A DNA stretch of 64,000 nt from Glaciimonas soli (GTDB lineage Bacteria > Pseudomonadota > Gammaproteobacteria > Burkholderiales > Burkholderiaceae_D), in contig NZ_WINI01000003.1 in NCBI RefSeq assembly GCF_009497155.1, positions 186,001 through 250,000 on the forward strand, in the 5' to 3' direction. A program made the position numbers and the translations under genes. Shown in pieces: positions 50,174 to 58,423 of this stretch (its first letter is position 1; every line of letters begins with the position of its first letter). Under the pieces are notes generated by a model. The model did not search any database. It was not told where the DNA came from and was given only the letters and a program-made list of their open reading frames with translations.

Positions 50174-50324
50174 CACCTACTTTCACACTCGTACTTTGAT
50201 GGGCTCTGCTGCATTATTTCAAGACCCTCGTGAAGAATTCGGAGGGCATCCAAAATGAAATTTGCATGGTCTCCGATAACCTGATTTTCTGAGAAGATTG
50301 ACGCCCATTTAAAGAATTAAGCAA

Positions 50325-50358
50325 AGCCAAAACGGTGAAAACCTGTTTTGGCTTTTTT
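50325..50358 (+). terminator. Rho-independent terminator after the MHYT gene
   Basis: AGCCAAAAC pairs with GTTTTGGCT across a short loop and is followed by a run of T. It is about 150 bases downstream of the MHYT stop codon. Confidence 0.85.
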
Positions 50359-50605
50359 ATTTCTGCTCGCCCTGACGTGTGGACATGTTCGCCTCCCTCT
50401 GTCAGCAACCGTGTTAACGCCACTTGCGACAACCTTCGGGGGAGCATCACTTTTTTGTATTCTCAGTACTAGTTCAGGAGAAATCTTACAGAGCACGCCC
50501 TGCCGTGATCGACATCGCAGTTGCGCTTGACGCAGACCGGCAAGCGTCAGTACGCGCATCGAGACGCTACGCCGCCACGCTCATGGCACCAGTCTGTAAG
50601 CACAA

Positions 50606-50722
50606 ATGGCGTTAGAAGCGGAGATGATGGTCGAGTCGCTGGGTGACTACGAAACAACAGAAGGCATCAATGCTTTCTTGGCCAAGCGCTCACCGGATTT
50701 TGTCGCCATAAGTCGGATCTGA
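50606..50722 (+). pseudogene. Enoyl-CoA hydratase/isomerase C-terminal remnant
   Basis: The 38-residue frame MALEAEMMVESLGDYETTEG followed by INAFLAKRSPDFVAISRI and stop matches the conserved end of crotonase-family enzymes (EGI.AFL.KR.P.F). The upstream frame is closed by a stop, and no complete hydratase is present. It is a relic of a larger gene lost by deletion. It lies 260 bases before the alkylsulfatase gene. Confidence 0.7.
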
Positions 50723-50981
50723 CGAGGTCTTCACCATCACATGCCCCACAGGGCGATAACAAATTCGCACTGATGTGTATTTTTCCATGCAGCAATGCGT
50801 CATACGCATTGATTGCCTTCGAAAAACGCATTGGACTGCATGGCATCCAGCTCTTATTCTCAATAGATATACAAAATAAAAGACGAGACATGAACGGCCA
50901 CATTTGCATTCGAAAATGTGACCGCCAACATGATCCACTAAAGCACCTTAAATTTTACGAATCCAAGATGAGACAAGCAAT

Positions 50982-52946
50982 ATGAAGAAACTTAATTACT
51001 CAATACTCGTTGCGATGTTGGCACTAGCGGCCGGTTGCAGCAAAAACGACGGCGTCGGTGGCACTGCCAGCGATGCCACTGCGGCCACACAGAAGGTCAA
51101 CCAGCAGTTCGCACAAGAACTCAAACTCGACGATCAACAAGATTTTGAAGATGCAAAACGCGGCTTCATCGCCCGTCCTAGCGGACAGATTCGCGCCGCC
51201 GACGGTAGTGTGCTGATTGACTTCGACTCATTCAAATTCGTCGATGGCAAAGCTCCACCAACAGTCAACCCTAGTCTGTGGCGACATGCCATTCTTGATA
51301 ATCAGATTGGCTTGTTCAAAGTAACCGACGGTATCTACCAATTACGTGGTTTCGATATCGCCAACATTACACTGATCGAAGGCAAAACCGGCTGGATCGT
51401 AGTTGACACCCTCACTTGCCGCGAAACCTCAGCAGCGGCAATGGCATTCGCTCGCAAATATCTGGGTGACAAGCCGGTCTCGGCCGTCATCTTTTCACAC
51501 AGCCACGCCGATCACTTCGGTGGCGCACTCGGCATCATCTCGGCCAAGGAAGCGGCTGAACGCAAGGTACCTATCATCGCGCCGATTGGCTTCATGGAAG
51601 AAGCCACCAGCGAGAACGTGCTAGTCGGTCCGGCGATGGGTCGCCGCTCGACGTACCAGTTCGGCAAAGATCTGCCGCGCTCTGCTACAGGCATGGTCGA
51701 TAATGGACTCGGCGAGGCCGTAGGCTATGGTACCTTCGGTATTCTGCAGCCGACGCAAATCATCAGTAAGCCGACCGAAGAAGTGATGGTCGATGGCGTG
51801 CGCATCATATTCCACAACGTCCCGGGCGCCGAAGCTCCGGCCGAAATGACCTTCTCGATTCCCGATAAAAAAGCCTACGGCGGCGCCGAAAATCTGGCGC
51901 AGACCATGCACAATCTGCTGCCGATACGCGGTGCCAAAGTGCGCGATGCGCAGCGTTGGGCCGAATACATGCAGCAAGCGTTGGATCAAACGGCCGATAC
52001 GGAAGTCTATTTCGGCCAACACAACTGGCCAATCTGGGGTCATGCGCACATCGCCGAATTCATCACCAAGCACCGCGACGTCTACCAGTACACACACGAC
52101 CAGACGGTGCGATTGATTAATGCTGGCTACACCCCGCGTGAAATCGCCGACACCGTGAAACTACCGGAATCGCTGTCCAATTATTTCGGCGCGCGCGGCT
52201 ACTACGGCGATCTGCGTCACAACGTCAAAGCGGTTTATCAGTTCTACATGGGTGCCTACGACGGCAATCCGGTCAACCTGAATCCGTTGACGCCGCAGGA
52301 TTCAGCCAAGCATTACGTCGAACTCGCAGGCGGTGCCGACAAAGCTGTTGCTGCTGCTCAGGTCGCGTTCGACAAAGGTGATTATCGCTGGGCGTCGCAA
52401 TTGCTAAACGATGTCGTGTTCGCGCAACCCTATAACAAAGGCGCGAAAGAACTGCTGGCGCGTACTTACGATCAGATGGGCTACATGTCAGAGGCTGCGA
52501 CCTGGCGCAACAGCTACCTTACTGCGGCCAACGAACTGCGCAACGGCCCGCCAACGAAAGGGATCAACCGCGCCAACATGTTGGAATTTCTGGCGCAAAC
52601 CCCAACTGAAGAGTTCCTGATATCCATGGCCGCCAGTCTCAATGGTCCCGCTGCCGACGGCAAGAACCTGAAGATCAATCTCGAGTTATCTGACTCCAAA
52701 GAATCCTTCGTGCTGTGGATCGAAAATTCGGTACTGCATTACAAGAAGGCTGCACCCGATGCTGATGCCAACGCCACGTTGACGCTAACCAAAGACATCT
52801 TTATCAAAATGATGGCCGGTACAGCGGGTATCAAAGACACGTTGCTGAGCGACGACTTGAAGGTAGACGGCAGCAGGATTGACTTGCTGCGCTTCTTCAC
52901 GCTCTTTGACAAAGCACCGGGCACGTTTGCGATCGTTACGAAATAG
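50982..52946 (+). CDS. Lipoprotein alkyl/aryl-sulfatase (SdsA1-like)
   Basis: A 654-residue metallo-beta-lactamase type sulfatase. The lipobox LAAGC puts the lipidated cysteine at 19. The zinc motif HSHADH has His173, His175, Asp177 and His178. A central helical dimerisation domain and a C-terminal SCP2-like domain (about 530-654) follow, as in SdsA1, which cleaves SDS and other alkyl sulfates, giving alcohol and sulfate. The lipid anchor is a variation on the secreted form. It is followed by a porin gene 225 bases on. Confidence 0.93.
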   Translation: MKKLNYSILVAMLALAAGCSKNDGVGGTASDATAATQKVNQQFAQELKLDDQQDFEDAKRGFIARPSGQIRAADGSVLIDFDSFKFVDGKAPPTVNPSLWRHAILDNQIGLFKVTDGIYQLRGFDIANITLIEGKTGWIVVDTLTCRETSAAAMAFARKYLGDKPVSAVIFSHSHADHFGGALGIISAKEAAERKVPIIAPIGFMEEATSENVLVGPAMGRRSTYQFGKDLPRSATGMVDNGLGEAVGYGTFGILQPTQIISKPTEEVMVDGVRIIFHNVPGAEAPAEMTFSIPDKKAYGGAENLAQTMHNLLPIRGAKVRDAQRWAEYMQQALDQTADTEVYFGQHNWPIWGHAHIAEFITKHRDVYQYTHDQTVRLINAGYTPREIADTVKLPESLSNYFGARGYYGDLRHNVKAVYQFYMGAYDGNPVNLNPLTPQDSAKHYVELAGGADKAVAAAQVAFDKGDYRWASQLLNDVVFAQPYNKGAKELLARTYDQMGYMSEAATWRNSYLTAANELRNGPPTKGINRANMLEFLAQTPTEEFLISMAASLNGPAADGKNLKINLELSDSKESFVLWIENSVLHYKKAAPDADANATLTLTKDIFIKMMAGTAGIKDTLLSDDLKVDGSRIDLLRFFTLFDKAPGTFAIVTK

Positions 52947-53020
52947 TTTCAAGGAAAAATTCTGAAGCGCGCGCTAAGAACGGCATGAGCAGTACACGCA
53001 ACCCAGAACGCCTGCCTAAC

Positions 53021-53058
53021 TTGCTCACACAATTTCGGAATACAAGTTGTGAGAGCAA
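53021..53058. other. Hairpin in the sulfatase-porin gap
   Basis: TTGCTCACACAA and TTGTGAGAGCAA pair at 11 of 12 positions around a 14-base loop. A T-run lies 13 bases further on, too far for a standard terminator. It may be a regulatory hairpin or attenuator ahead of the porin. Confidence 0.45.
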
Positions 53059-53171
53059 TTCCAAGGTTATTTTTTTGTAGGTGCAGGGACACGGCAGGAA
53101 GATTTTTTTGACGAAGAAGCACCCCGGCATGCAACGACTTGTCCGGCATATAAAAACTACCAGGAGATGAA

Positions 53172-54308
53172 ATGAAGTTGAAACTGAAATTAACCAGCAT
53201 CGCGACATTGCTCGTATGCGCCGGTGCAGCACAAGCGCAAACCTCAGTGACACTGTACGGCACGATCGATACCGGTCTTTTTTACCAGACCACATCAGCC
53301 TCGACGCTTAGTCCGGCAGCGAAGAATAACGGCAGCATATTTGCCATGAAGGACGCCGGTTATTACACCAGTTATTGGGGCATGAAGGGCAGCGAGGATC
53401 TGGGGAGCGGCTACAAGGCAAACTTTCAACTACAAGGGGCTTACAGCAGCACTACCGGAAAATTCGGCCTGAGCGATACCCTCGGCACCACGGCGATATT
53501 CAATCAGATTGCCGCTGTCGGGATGTCTGGTCCGTTCGGCACATTCAACGCGGGACGCCAAATTACGCCAATGATTTATGCCATGGCTGACACCGACGTT
53601 CGTGACGGTAAGTTTTTCGGTAGTATCTTGACCGCATGGGCAGCCATGAACACGGCTGCTGGTTGGGCTGGCGCCACCACCAACGCGCCGATCGGTTCGT
53701 TATATGACAGCAATGCAATCATCTACGAATCACCAAAATTCGGCGGCGCAACGCTGGGGTTGGAATATGCGCCTGGCGGTACCGCTGGCAGTACCAAGGC
53801 TGCGACGCGCGAATCGGCAGTACTGAGATATGTAAATGGTGGCTTGCACCTGTCCGCTGTTTATTACAACGGCTACGACAGTAATCCTCCGCTCGGCGTG
53901 GTGTCAACGCCGAACGGAACCAATAACAATCGCCTGAGCTATCTTGGCGCGCTCTACACTATTAATGATTTTTCTGTATCGACCTCGTTCACCAACGCCA
54001 AGAATCCGTCGCAAGCCAACAAGCTCGACATTGATTCCTACTCACTTGGATTGGGTTATCGCTTCTCACCAGTATTTCAGATTACGAGCGGCGTTTATTA
54101 CCTGAAAGACAATAATTTTTCTGTCAATAAATCAACGATGGTCGCACTCGGCGCAGAATATCGCTTATCCAAAAGAACCTTGCTCTATCTTGAAGCAGGG
54201 CATGTCAACAACAAAGGCGACATGACTCAGATGATCGCTTACGGTCAGCCAGCAGCACCGGGTATGGCCACAACCGCCGTCATGGCCGGGGTTCGCCACT
54301 ATTTTTGA
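53172..54308 (+). CDS. Outer-membrane porin (Burkholderiales general porin family)
   Basis: A 378-residue trimeric beta-barrel porin. Signal peptide 1-22 (ending AQAQ), then SVTLYGTIDTGLFYQT, the typical betaproteobacterial porin start, and the C-terminal aromatic end MAGVRHYF required for outer-membrane insertion. GGAGA ribosome site. It lies just behind the alkylsulfatase, so it may admit alkyl sulfates or their products (inference). Confidence 0.93.
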   Translation: MKLKLKLTSIATLLVCAGAAQAQTSVTLYGTIDTGLFYQTTSASTLSPAAKNNGSIFAMKDAGYYTSYWGMKGSEDLGSGYKANFQLQGAYSSTTGKFGLSDTLGTTAIFNQIAAVGMSGPFGTFNAGRQITPMIYAMADTDVRDGKFFGSILTAWAAMNTAAGWAGATTNAPIGSLYDSNAIIYESPKFGGATLGLEYAPGGTAGSTKAATRESAVLRYVNGGLHLSAVYYNGYDSNPPLGVVSTPNGTNNNRLSYLGALYTINDFSVSTSFTNAKNPSQANKLDIDSYSLGLGYRFSPVFQITSGVYYLKDNNFSVNKSTMVALGAEYRLSKRTLLYLEAGHVNNKGDMTQMIAYGQPAAPGMATTAVMAGVRHYF

Positions 54309-54360
54309 TCTTGGCAAGATTTGCAGATCAGCTAAACGTTACGCGTGATGCACTTTGCAT

Positions 54361-54488
54361 CGCGCGTGGCTTGCACCGTTTAGCGGCTACAAGCAATCCG
54401 GCAATGGGCGTAACTTGGTCAGTACGGTTTGGAGGAATTTCTGGGATACAAGGCGATGCATTTACGCCTCAAGACAGAGCGGCGGTGA
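54361..54488 (+). pseudogene. Aldehyde dehydrogenase C-terminal remnant with one frameshift
   Basis: The first frame reads RAWLAPFSGYKQSGNGR, the near C-terminal ALDH motif. At about 54412 one base appears to be missing; shifting the frame continues with LGQYGLEEFLGYKAMHL and a stop at 54486-54488. No N-terminal or catalytic part is present. It begins 52 bases after the porin stop and overlaps the 3' end of the convergent alcohol dehydrogenase gene. Confidence 0.75.
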
Positions 54489-55572
54489 TTTTTGTTCCGA
54501 TAAAATTTTTCCCTCGTGCGCCCTGCATTGCGTGCTGAATCATCTCTTGCGCTTCCTGCGCTGAAACGCCGTAGTCGGAAAATTCGGTGCGAACTTCCAG
54601 TTGATGCAAAAAATCGCGCAAACGCTTTACTGCGGTTTTACGGTCGGAATTAAACGCCTTCTGTAAAGTCGCATCTCTGTCGGACCGTTCACCCCACGCC
54701 ATATCTAGTACCAGCGGGAGCGTGAACGAACAAGCTATCCCATGCGGCAATCCATATCGCAAAGTCATTTCGTAAGAAATAGAGTGAGCCAGAGCAGTTT
54801 TGGTATTGGAGAATGCCAATCCCGCCTTCATCGCAGCGAGTGCCATAGATGATCGCAGTGTTTTGTTGCCGAGGTCTCTGGCAAGCAGCGGCAAACAAAC
54901 AATGATTTCGTGAATCGCTTCAATGGCGAAAGTGTCAGAAATCGAATTCGCATTGACATTCCAAATAGCTTCCAGTGCATGCGATAACGCGTCCAGTCCC
55001 GTAGAAATGGTAACTGCCTTGGGGAGTGTCAGCATTAAGTCCGGATCAACAATGGCCGCTTTGGGCCAGGTACATTCCAGATGCAATGAGTATTTTTTTT
55101 GGTTTGCTGCATCCCAAATCGTTGCCCATGGCGTTACTTCACTGCCAGTGCCTGCGGTCGTCGGGATCGCGATCAGCGTCTTCGCCCTGCTTGGCGCGAA
55201 AGACTTGCCATCGGCAAGCAACGTCAATAGCTCATCGAAATTGCCACTTTCCGTTCCAACTATTAACGCCTTGGCGGTGTCGATAGCACTTCCACCTCCC
55301 AACGCCACAACGGTATCGCACGCGTTTTCCTCTTGCCAGAACCGGTTATACATTTCTGCCAATTGGGCAACGTCCGGATTGGGGAGAACATTTTCAATTA
55401 CATAAACCAACTGCTCACCGAGCAAATCTTCCAGTTTCTTAACCAGGCCCAATGATCGCGCTTCGGGAAATGTCACCACGACAACCTTGGCTCCGTTGAG
55501 GATACGAGGCAATTCTTCCAGACTGCCAGGGCCGAAATGGGTTGCGACGGGATTAAAGTATCGTTGTGTCAT
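54469..55572 (-). CDS. Iron-containing alcohol dehydrogenase (phosphono- or sulfoacetaldehyde reductase-like)
   Basis: A Fe-ADH of about 367 residues from the start at 55572 (MTQRYFNPVATHFGPGSLEE), chosen for AGGAA seven bases upstream; the frame is open further up. Motifs: VVALGGGSAIDTAKAL for NAD binding, IPTTAGTGSEVT, and metal-site His residues in GLDALSHALEA and ALAHSISYEM, GLPHGIACS. The subgroup resembles phosphonoacetaldehyde/hydroxyethylphosphonate dehydrogenases; a sulfoacetaldehyde reductase is the alternative. It is divergent from a LysR gene, the likely regulator. Confidence 0.88.
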   Translation of the reverse strand: MTQRYFNPVATHFGPGSLEELPRILNGAKVVVVTFPEARSLGLVKKLEDLLGEQLVYVIENVLPNPDVAQLAEMYNRFWQEENACDTVVALGGGSAIDTAKALIVGTESGNFDELLTLLADGKSFAPSRAKTLIAIPTTAGTGSEVTPWATIWDAANQKKYSLHLECTWPKAAIVDPDLMLTLPKAVTISTGLDALSHALEAIWNVNANSISDTFAIEAIHEIIVCLPLLARDLGNKTLRSSMALAAMKAGLAFSNTKTALAHSISYEMTLRYGLPHGIACSFTLPLVLDMAWGERSDRDATLQKAFNSDRKTAVKRLRDFLHQLEVRTEFSDYGVSAQEAQEMIQHAMQGARGKNFIGTKITAALS

Positions 55573-55632
55573 TGGCATTTCCTGTTGGTTGGTAATTGAG
55601 TAACGCAAAACAATCGATTTAATACTTGTCAC

Positions 55633-55698
55633 CGTCATCCTGGCGAACGCGAAAATCCGGATTACGAAAGGTGGATTCCTGCGGTCGCGGGAACAACG
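55633..55698. repeat. Extragenic palindrome, third copy of the CGTC type
   Basis: CGTCATCCTGGCGAACGCG..AATCC on the left and GGATTCCTGCGGTCGCGGGA on the right resemble the arms at 26936-27005 in reverse order of decay. It lies between the Fe-ADH start and the LysR promoter. Partial identity only. Confidence 0.6.
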
Positions 55699-55770
55699 AG
55701 GTCACTTTTAAAATGATTATTTAGTATTACTTAGCTCTCAGCAGATAGATTGTCGATGCGCTGGAGCTTT

Positions 55771-55814
55771 AGAACAAATCGATTGTTCTATATCTTCTAT
55801 CGTTCTGACCGATA
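55771..55814. promoter_or_regulatory. Candidate LysR operators in the Fe-ADH/LysR gap
   Basis: Two short dyads lie in tandem: AGAACAA-ATCGA-TTGTTCT (55771-55789) and TATCG-TTCTGAC-CGATA (55798-55814). They are between the divergent alcohol dehydrogenase and LysR starts, as expected for a LysR target region. Inference from position and symmetry. Confidence 0.5.
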
Positions 55815-55846
55815 ATAGGAAATCGCCACTTATTGATTGCGTATTT

Positions 55847-56731
55847 ATGTATCAGTACCATAAATGGATACGGTCGTTTCATGCTGTCGCCAAAACAGAC
55901 AGCTTTACCGCTGCAGCAAGCTACCTGAAAATAGGCCAGCCAACGATCAGCGAGCAAGTCAAAGCATTGGAAGACAGATTTGCCGTAGAGCTGTTTTACC
56001 GCCGCGGTCGACATGTTGAATTAACGGACGCCGGGCGGCGTTTATATGAAATCACTGAAGGCATTTTCGGTCAGGAAGACGAAGCTATTCAACTGCTGCA
56101 AAGTCTGCATTCTCAAAAAACCGGATTGCTACGCATAGGTGCAGTTTCACCGCCCGTTGTGATGAATCTGACCTACGACTTAATGCGCAAGCATCCGGAC
56201 ATTGAATTCGCGATCTCGATCAACGCGGAACAAGAAACACTGGCCCGGCTCTATGACTTTACAATCGACATCGCCATTTTGGCCTTAACAGAAACGGATA
56301 AACGTCTGTATGCCGTTCCTTACCGCACCTACCCTATTGTTGCAGTCGTCAGAGACGATCATCCATGGGCGAACAAATCATCCATACCATTGACCAGCAT
56401 CCGCAATGAAGCGGTCATCATGCGCGAACCTGGCTCCAAAACGCGGGAGTTGCTTGAGAACGCATGTAACAATCAGGGTATCCAGATAAATTGCGTGATG
56501 GAGCTCAATAGCCGCGAAGCCATCATGCATGCCATTGCCGAAGGTATCGGCATAGGTTTCGTTTCTGAGATCGAATACGTGCCGATACCGGGAACGAAGG
56601 CGATCAAGCTTAAAGGCACGCCGGTGACAATAGACTATTACATGTGCGCGCTTGCAGTGCGCAAAAACCGGCCACTGATTAGAAGTGTGCTTGAACCAGG
56701 AGCGTTATCGAAGGCAACTCGTAAAAAGTAG
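55847..56731 (+). CDS. LysR family regulator divergent from the Fe-ADH
   Basis: A 294-residue LysR protein with N-terminal HTH (FTAAASYLKIGQPTISEQVKALE) and an effector-binding domain of the CysB/phosphonate-associated type (IDIAILALTETDKRLYAVPY, MREPGSKTRELLENAC). It resembles LysR proteins linked to aminoethylphosphonate catabolism, but that is judgement from a few segments. Natural target: the divergent Fe-ADH gene. Followed by a bidirectional terminator. Confidence 0.88.
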   Translation: MYQYHKWIRSFHAVAKTDSFTAAASYLKIGQPTISEQVKALEDRFAVELFYRRGRHVELTDAGRRLYEITEGIFGQEDEAIQLLQSLHSQKTGLLRIGAVSPPVVMNLTYDLMRKHPDIEFAISINAEQETLARLYDFTIDIAILALTETDKRLYAVPYRTYPIVAVVRDDHPWANKSSIPLTSIRNEAVIMREPGSKTRELLENACNNQGIQINCVMELNSREAIMHAIAEGIGIGFVSEIEYVPIPGTKAIKLKGTPVTIDYYMCALAVRKNRPLIRSVLEPGALSKATRKK

Positions 56732-56783
56732 TTTCGATGGAATTCTCCTTAGTCATGACAAATAAAAATGACAACAATAAAAA

Positions 56784-56814
56784 ACGGAGCCTGTATAAGG
56801 GCTCCGTTTTTTTA
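56784..56814. terminator. Bidirectional terminator between LysR and ssb
   Basis: ACGGAGCC pairs with GGCTCCGT around an eight-base loop, with A-run before and T-run after. It serves both the LysR gene and the convergent ssb gene. Confidence 0.9.
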
Positions 56815-56838
56815 TTTACACTTTATCGAACATATATT

Positions 56839-57369
56839 TTAGAACGGAATATCGTCATCCATATCAGAGAAGTTCGGTGCAGGACGCGATGGCGCAGACT
56901 GTGCTGGTCGCGACGGGGCGCTGTTGCCATATGAAGAGCCACCAGAAGATGCATTGCCCATATTTTGACGCGGTGCTGGTGCTGAAGCGGGTGCGCTGTC
57001 GTAACCGCCGTCGTCCATCTGTGCATTACCACCTGGACGGCCGCCTAGCATTTGCATGGTGTCGGAAATAATTTCTGTGGTGTAACGCTCAGCGCCTTCT
57101 TTGTCGGTCCATTTGCGCGTTTGCAAACGGCCTTCCAGATACACTTGCGAACCTTTTTTCAGATACTGACCGGCGATTTCAGCCAGTTTGCGGTAGAAAG
57201 TGACGCGATGCCATTCAGTCAATTCTTTCTTTTCACCGCTGTTTTTGTCTTTCCAGGTTTCGCTGGTTGCCACTGAGATATTGGTTACTGCTTCGCCATT
57301 CGGCATGTAGCGTGTTTCTGGATCGCGGCCCAGGGTGCCGACGATGATCACTTTATTGACTGATGCCAT
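56839..57369 (-). CDS. ssb: Single-stranded DNA-binding protein
   Basis: A 176-residue SSB: OB-fold N-terminus ([40 protein letters not shown]), a Gly/Ser/Pro/Ala-rich linker, and the acidic C-terminal tip DMDDDIPF that recruits repair and replication partners. Essential in replication, recombination and repair. GGAGAAAT ribosome site. In many proteobacteria ssb and uvrA are close neighbours, here with a toxin-antitoxin pair in between. Confidence 0.97.
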   Translation of the reverse strand: MASVNKVIIVGTLGRDPETRYMPNGEAVTNISVATSETWKDKNSGEKKELTEWHRVTFYRKLAEIAGQYLKKGSQVYLEGRLQTRKWTDKEGAERYTTEIISDTMQMLGGRPGGNAQMDDGGYDSAPASAPAPRQNMGNASSGGSSYGNSAPSRPAQSAPSRPAPNFSDMDDDIPF

Positions 57370-57549
57370 ATTATTTCTCCTGAATCTAGATTAAATGTGT
57401 CACCACGCAGGCTGGCTGACCATACGCAGTACTGTGGTAACTCCGCTGTAATTTCGCTATACCGGACGAGATTATACAGAGGCCAGACCCGAATACGGTT
57501 ACCAACGATGCAAAAGATTGACGCGTGTTAGCAGTCTGATACTGGGTGA

Positions 57550-57873
57550 TCAATTAGATACCTGATCCATCATAGGTGCAGGCTGCACACGCATGGGTTC
57601 AAGTTTGAAACGCTGTTCTGCTTGCCACATATCATAGTCACTTTGCTCGGCAAGCCAAATTCTCGCATCACCGCCACGCTCTACTCCTAACCATGCCTGA
57701 ATCCGTAAAGCCATTTCAGGCGAAATAGCCGCGCGACCATTTAGCACACGAGACAACGTCACGCGTCCAACGCCTAATTGTTTTGCTGCTTCAGTCACAG
57801 ACAAACCTAAAGCGGGTAACACAGTATCACGCAAGGTTAATCCGGGATGCGGTGGATTAAACATATGTGCCAT
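57550..57873 (-). CDS. higA: HigA-family antitoxin
   Basis: A 107-residue XRE-type HTH protein: HPGLTLRDTVLPALGLSVTE, AAKQLGVGRVTLSRVLNGRA, AISPEMALRIQAWLGV. This is the HigA family start and helix-turn-helix. It would bind the toxin and repress the operon promoter. The gene follows the toxin gene by 15 bases; toxin-first order is normal for higBA. Confidence 0.93.
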   Translation of the reverse strand: MAHMFNPPHPGLTLRDTVLPALGLSVTEAAKQLGVGRVTLSRVLNGRAAISPEMALRIQAWLGVERGGDARIWLAEQSDYDMWQAEQRFKLEPMRVQPAPMMDQVSN

Positions 57874-57888
57874 GATGAGTTTCCTTTT

Positions 57889-58170
57889 TTAGTGATAATC
57901 CTGATAGTCAACTAACACTGCATCCTCACCGTCAAAAGCAAATGTCATACGCCAGTTTCCATTTGCCCAGACGGAAAAATGTCCTTTTAATTCTTTTCCT
58001 TTTAGAGAATGAAATTTCCATCCTGGAAGGTTCATCCCTTGTGCATTTGTTACGCGATTCAGACGTCGTAACATCTCAGCTAATCGTGGAGCATGAGCAG
58101 CTTGGATGCCAACCACACTTCCTGTCTCAAAAAAGACTTTCAAGCCTTTGTGCTTAAATGTTTTAATCAT
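57889..58170 (-). CDS. higB: HigB/RelE-family toxin
   Basis: A 93-residue RelE-superfamily mRNA interferase: MIKTFKHKGLKVFFETGSVV, LAEMLRRLNRVTNAQGMNLP, and the C-terminal GNWRMTFAFDGEDAVLVDYQ with the catalytic-type residues. Start at 58170 is the usual family start; an ATG five codons upstream is open. It cuts mRNA in the ribosome when freed from HigA. First gene of the higBA operon. Confidence 0.92.
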   Translation of the reverse strand: MIKTFKHKGLKVFFETGSVVGIQAAHAPRLAEMLRRLNRVTNAQGMNLPGWKFHSLKGKELKGHFSVWANGNWRMTFAFDGEDAVLVDYQDYH

Positions 58171-58423
58171 TGTATCGCATAACACTACAAACAGAAATTA
58201 ACACCGCCTCTACTCACGCCAAATTAGTCGATTCCATCGTTCGCATTTACAGCGTATTTCATTAACCTGTCCGCACAAGTACGAGCCACCAAACCCAAAC
58301 ATTCTGACCCTGATATAGTAGCAAGCTTACTTGCTCAACTATGATGCCTATCAAGCAATTTAAGTTTTTTGGCAGTAGAGCAAACCCGACACTATCCAGC
58401 AAAAAATTACACAAAGGCTGTTC

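Larger units (their letters stand above)
50174..50981. other. Gene-poor 0.8 kb region with a terminator and gene remnant
   Basis: This stretch contains a terminator at 50325-50358, then about 240 bases without a recognisable gene, then a decayed enoyl-CoA hydratase C-terminus (50606-50722), then the promoter region of the alkylsulfatase gene. A preceding frame (about 50508-50590) has ADRQASVRASRRYAATLM, which may be more of the same decayed gene after a frameshift (tentative). Confidence 0.6.

Noticed and set aside
50424-50615. A 63-codon open frame on the plus strand as a real small gene
   Set aside because: No ribosome site or family match; part of it may be a decayed hydratase but not a working gene.
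54339-54367. Hairpin after the porin gene (12-base stem, CTT loop) as a terminator
   Set aside because: No T-run follows and it overlaps the start of the ALDH remnant; kept only as a possible mRNA end structure.
57370-57549. A LexA box upstream of ssb
   Set aside because: CTGT and ACAG half-sites occur but not at the eight-base spacing of the consensus.
58186-58423. A LexA box upstream of uvrA
   Set aside because: CTGT is present near 58267 but the paired ACAG is missing at the right distance.
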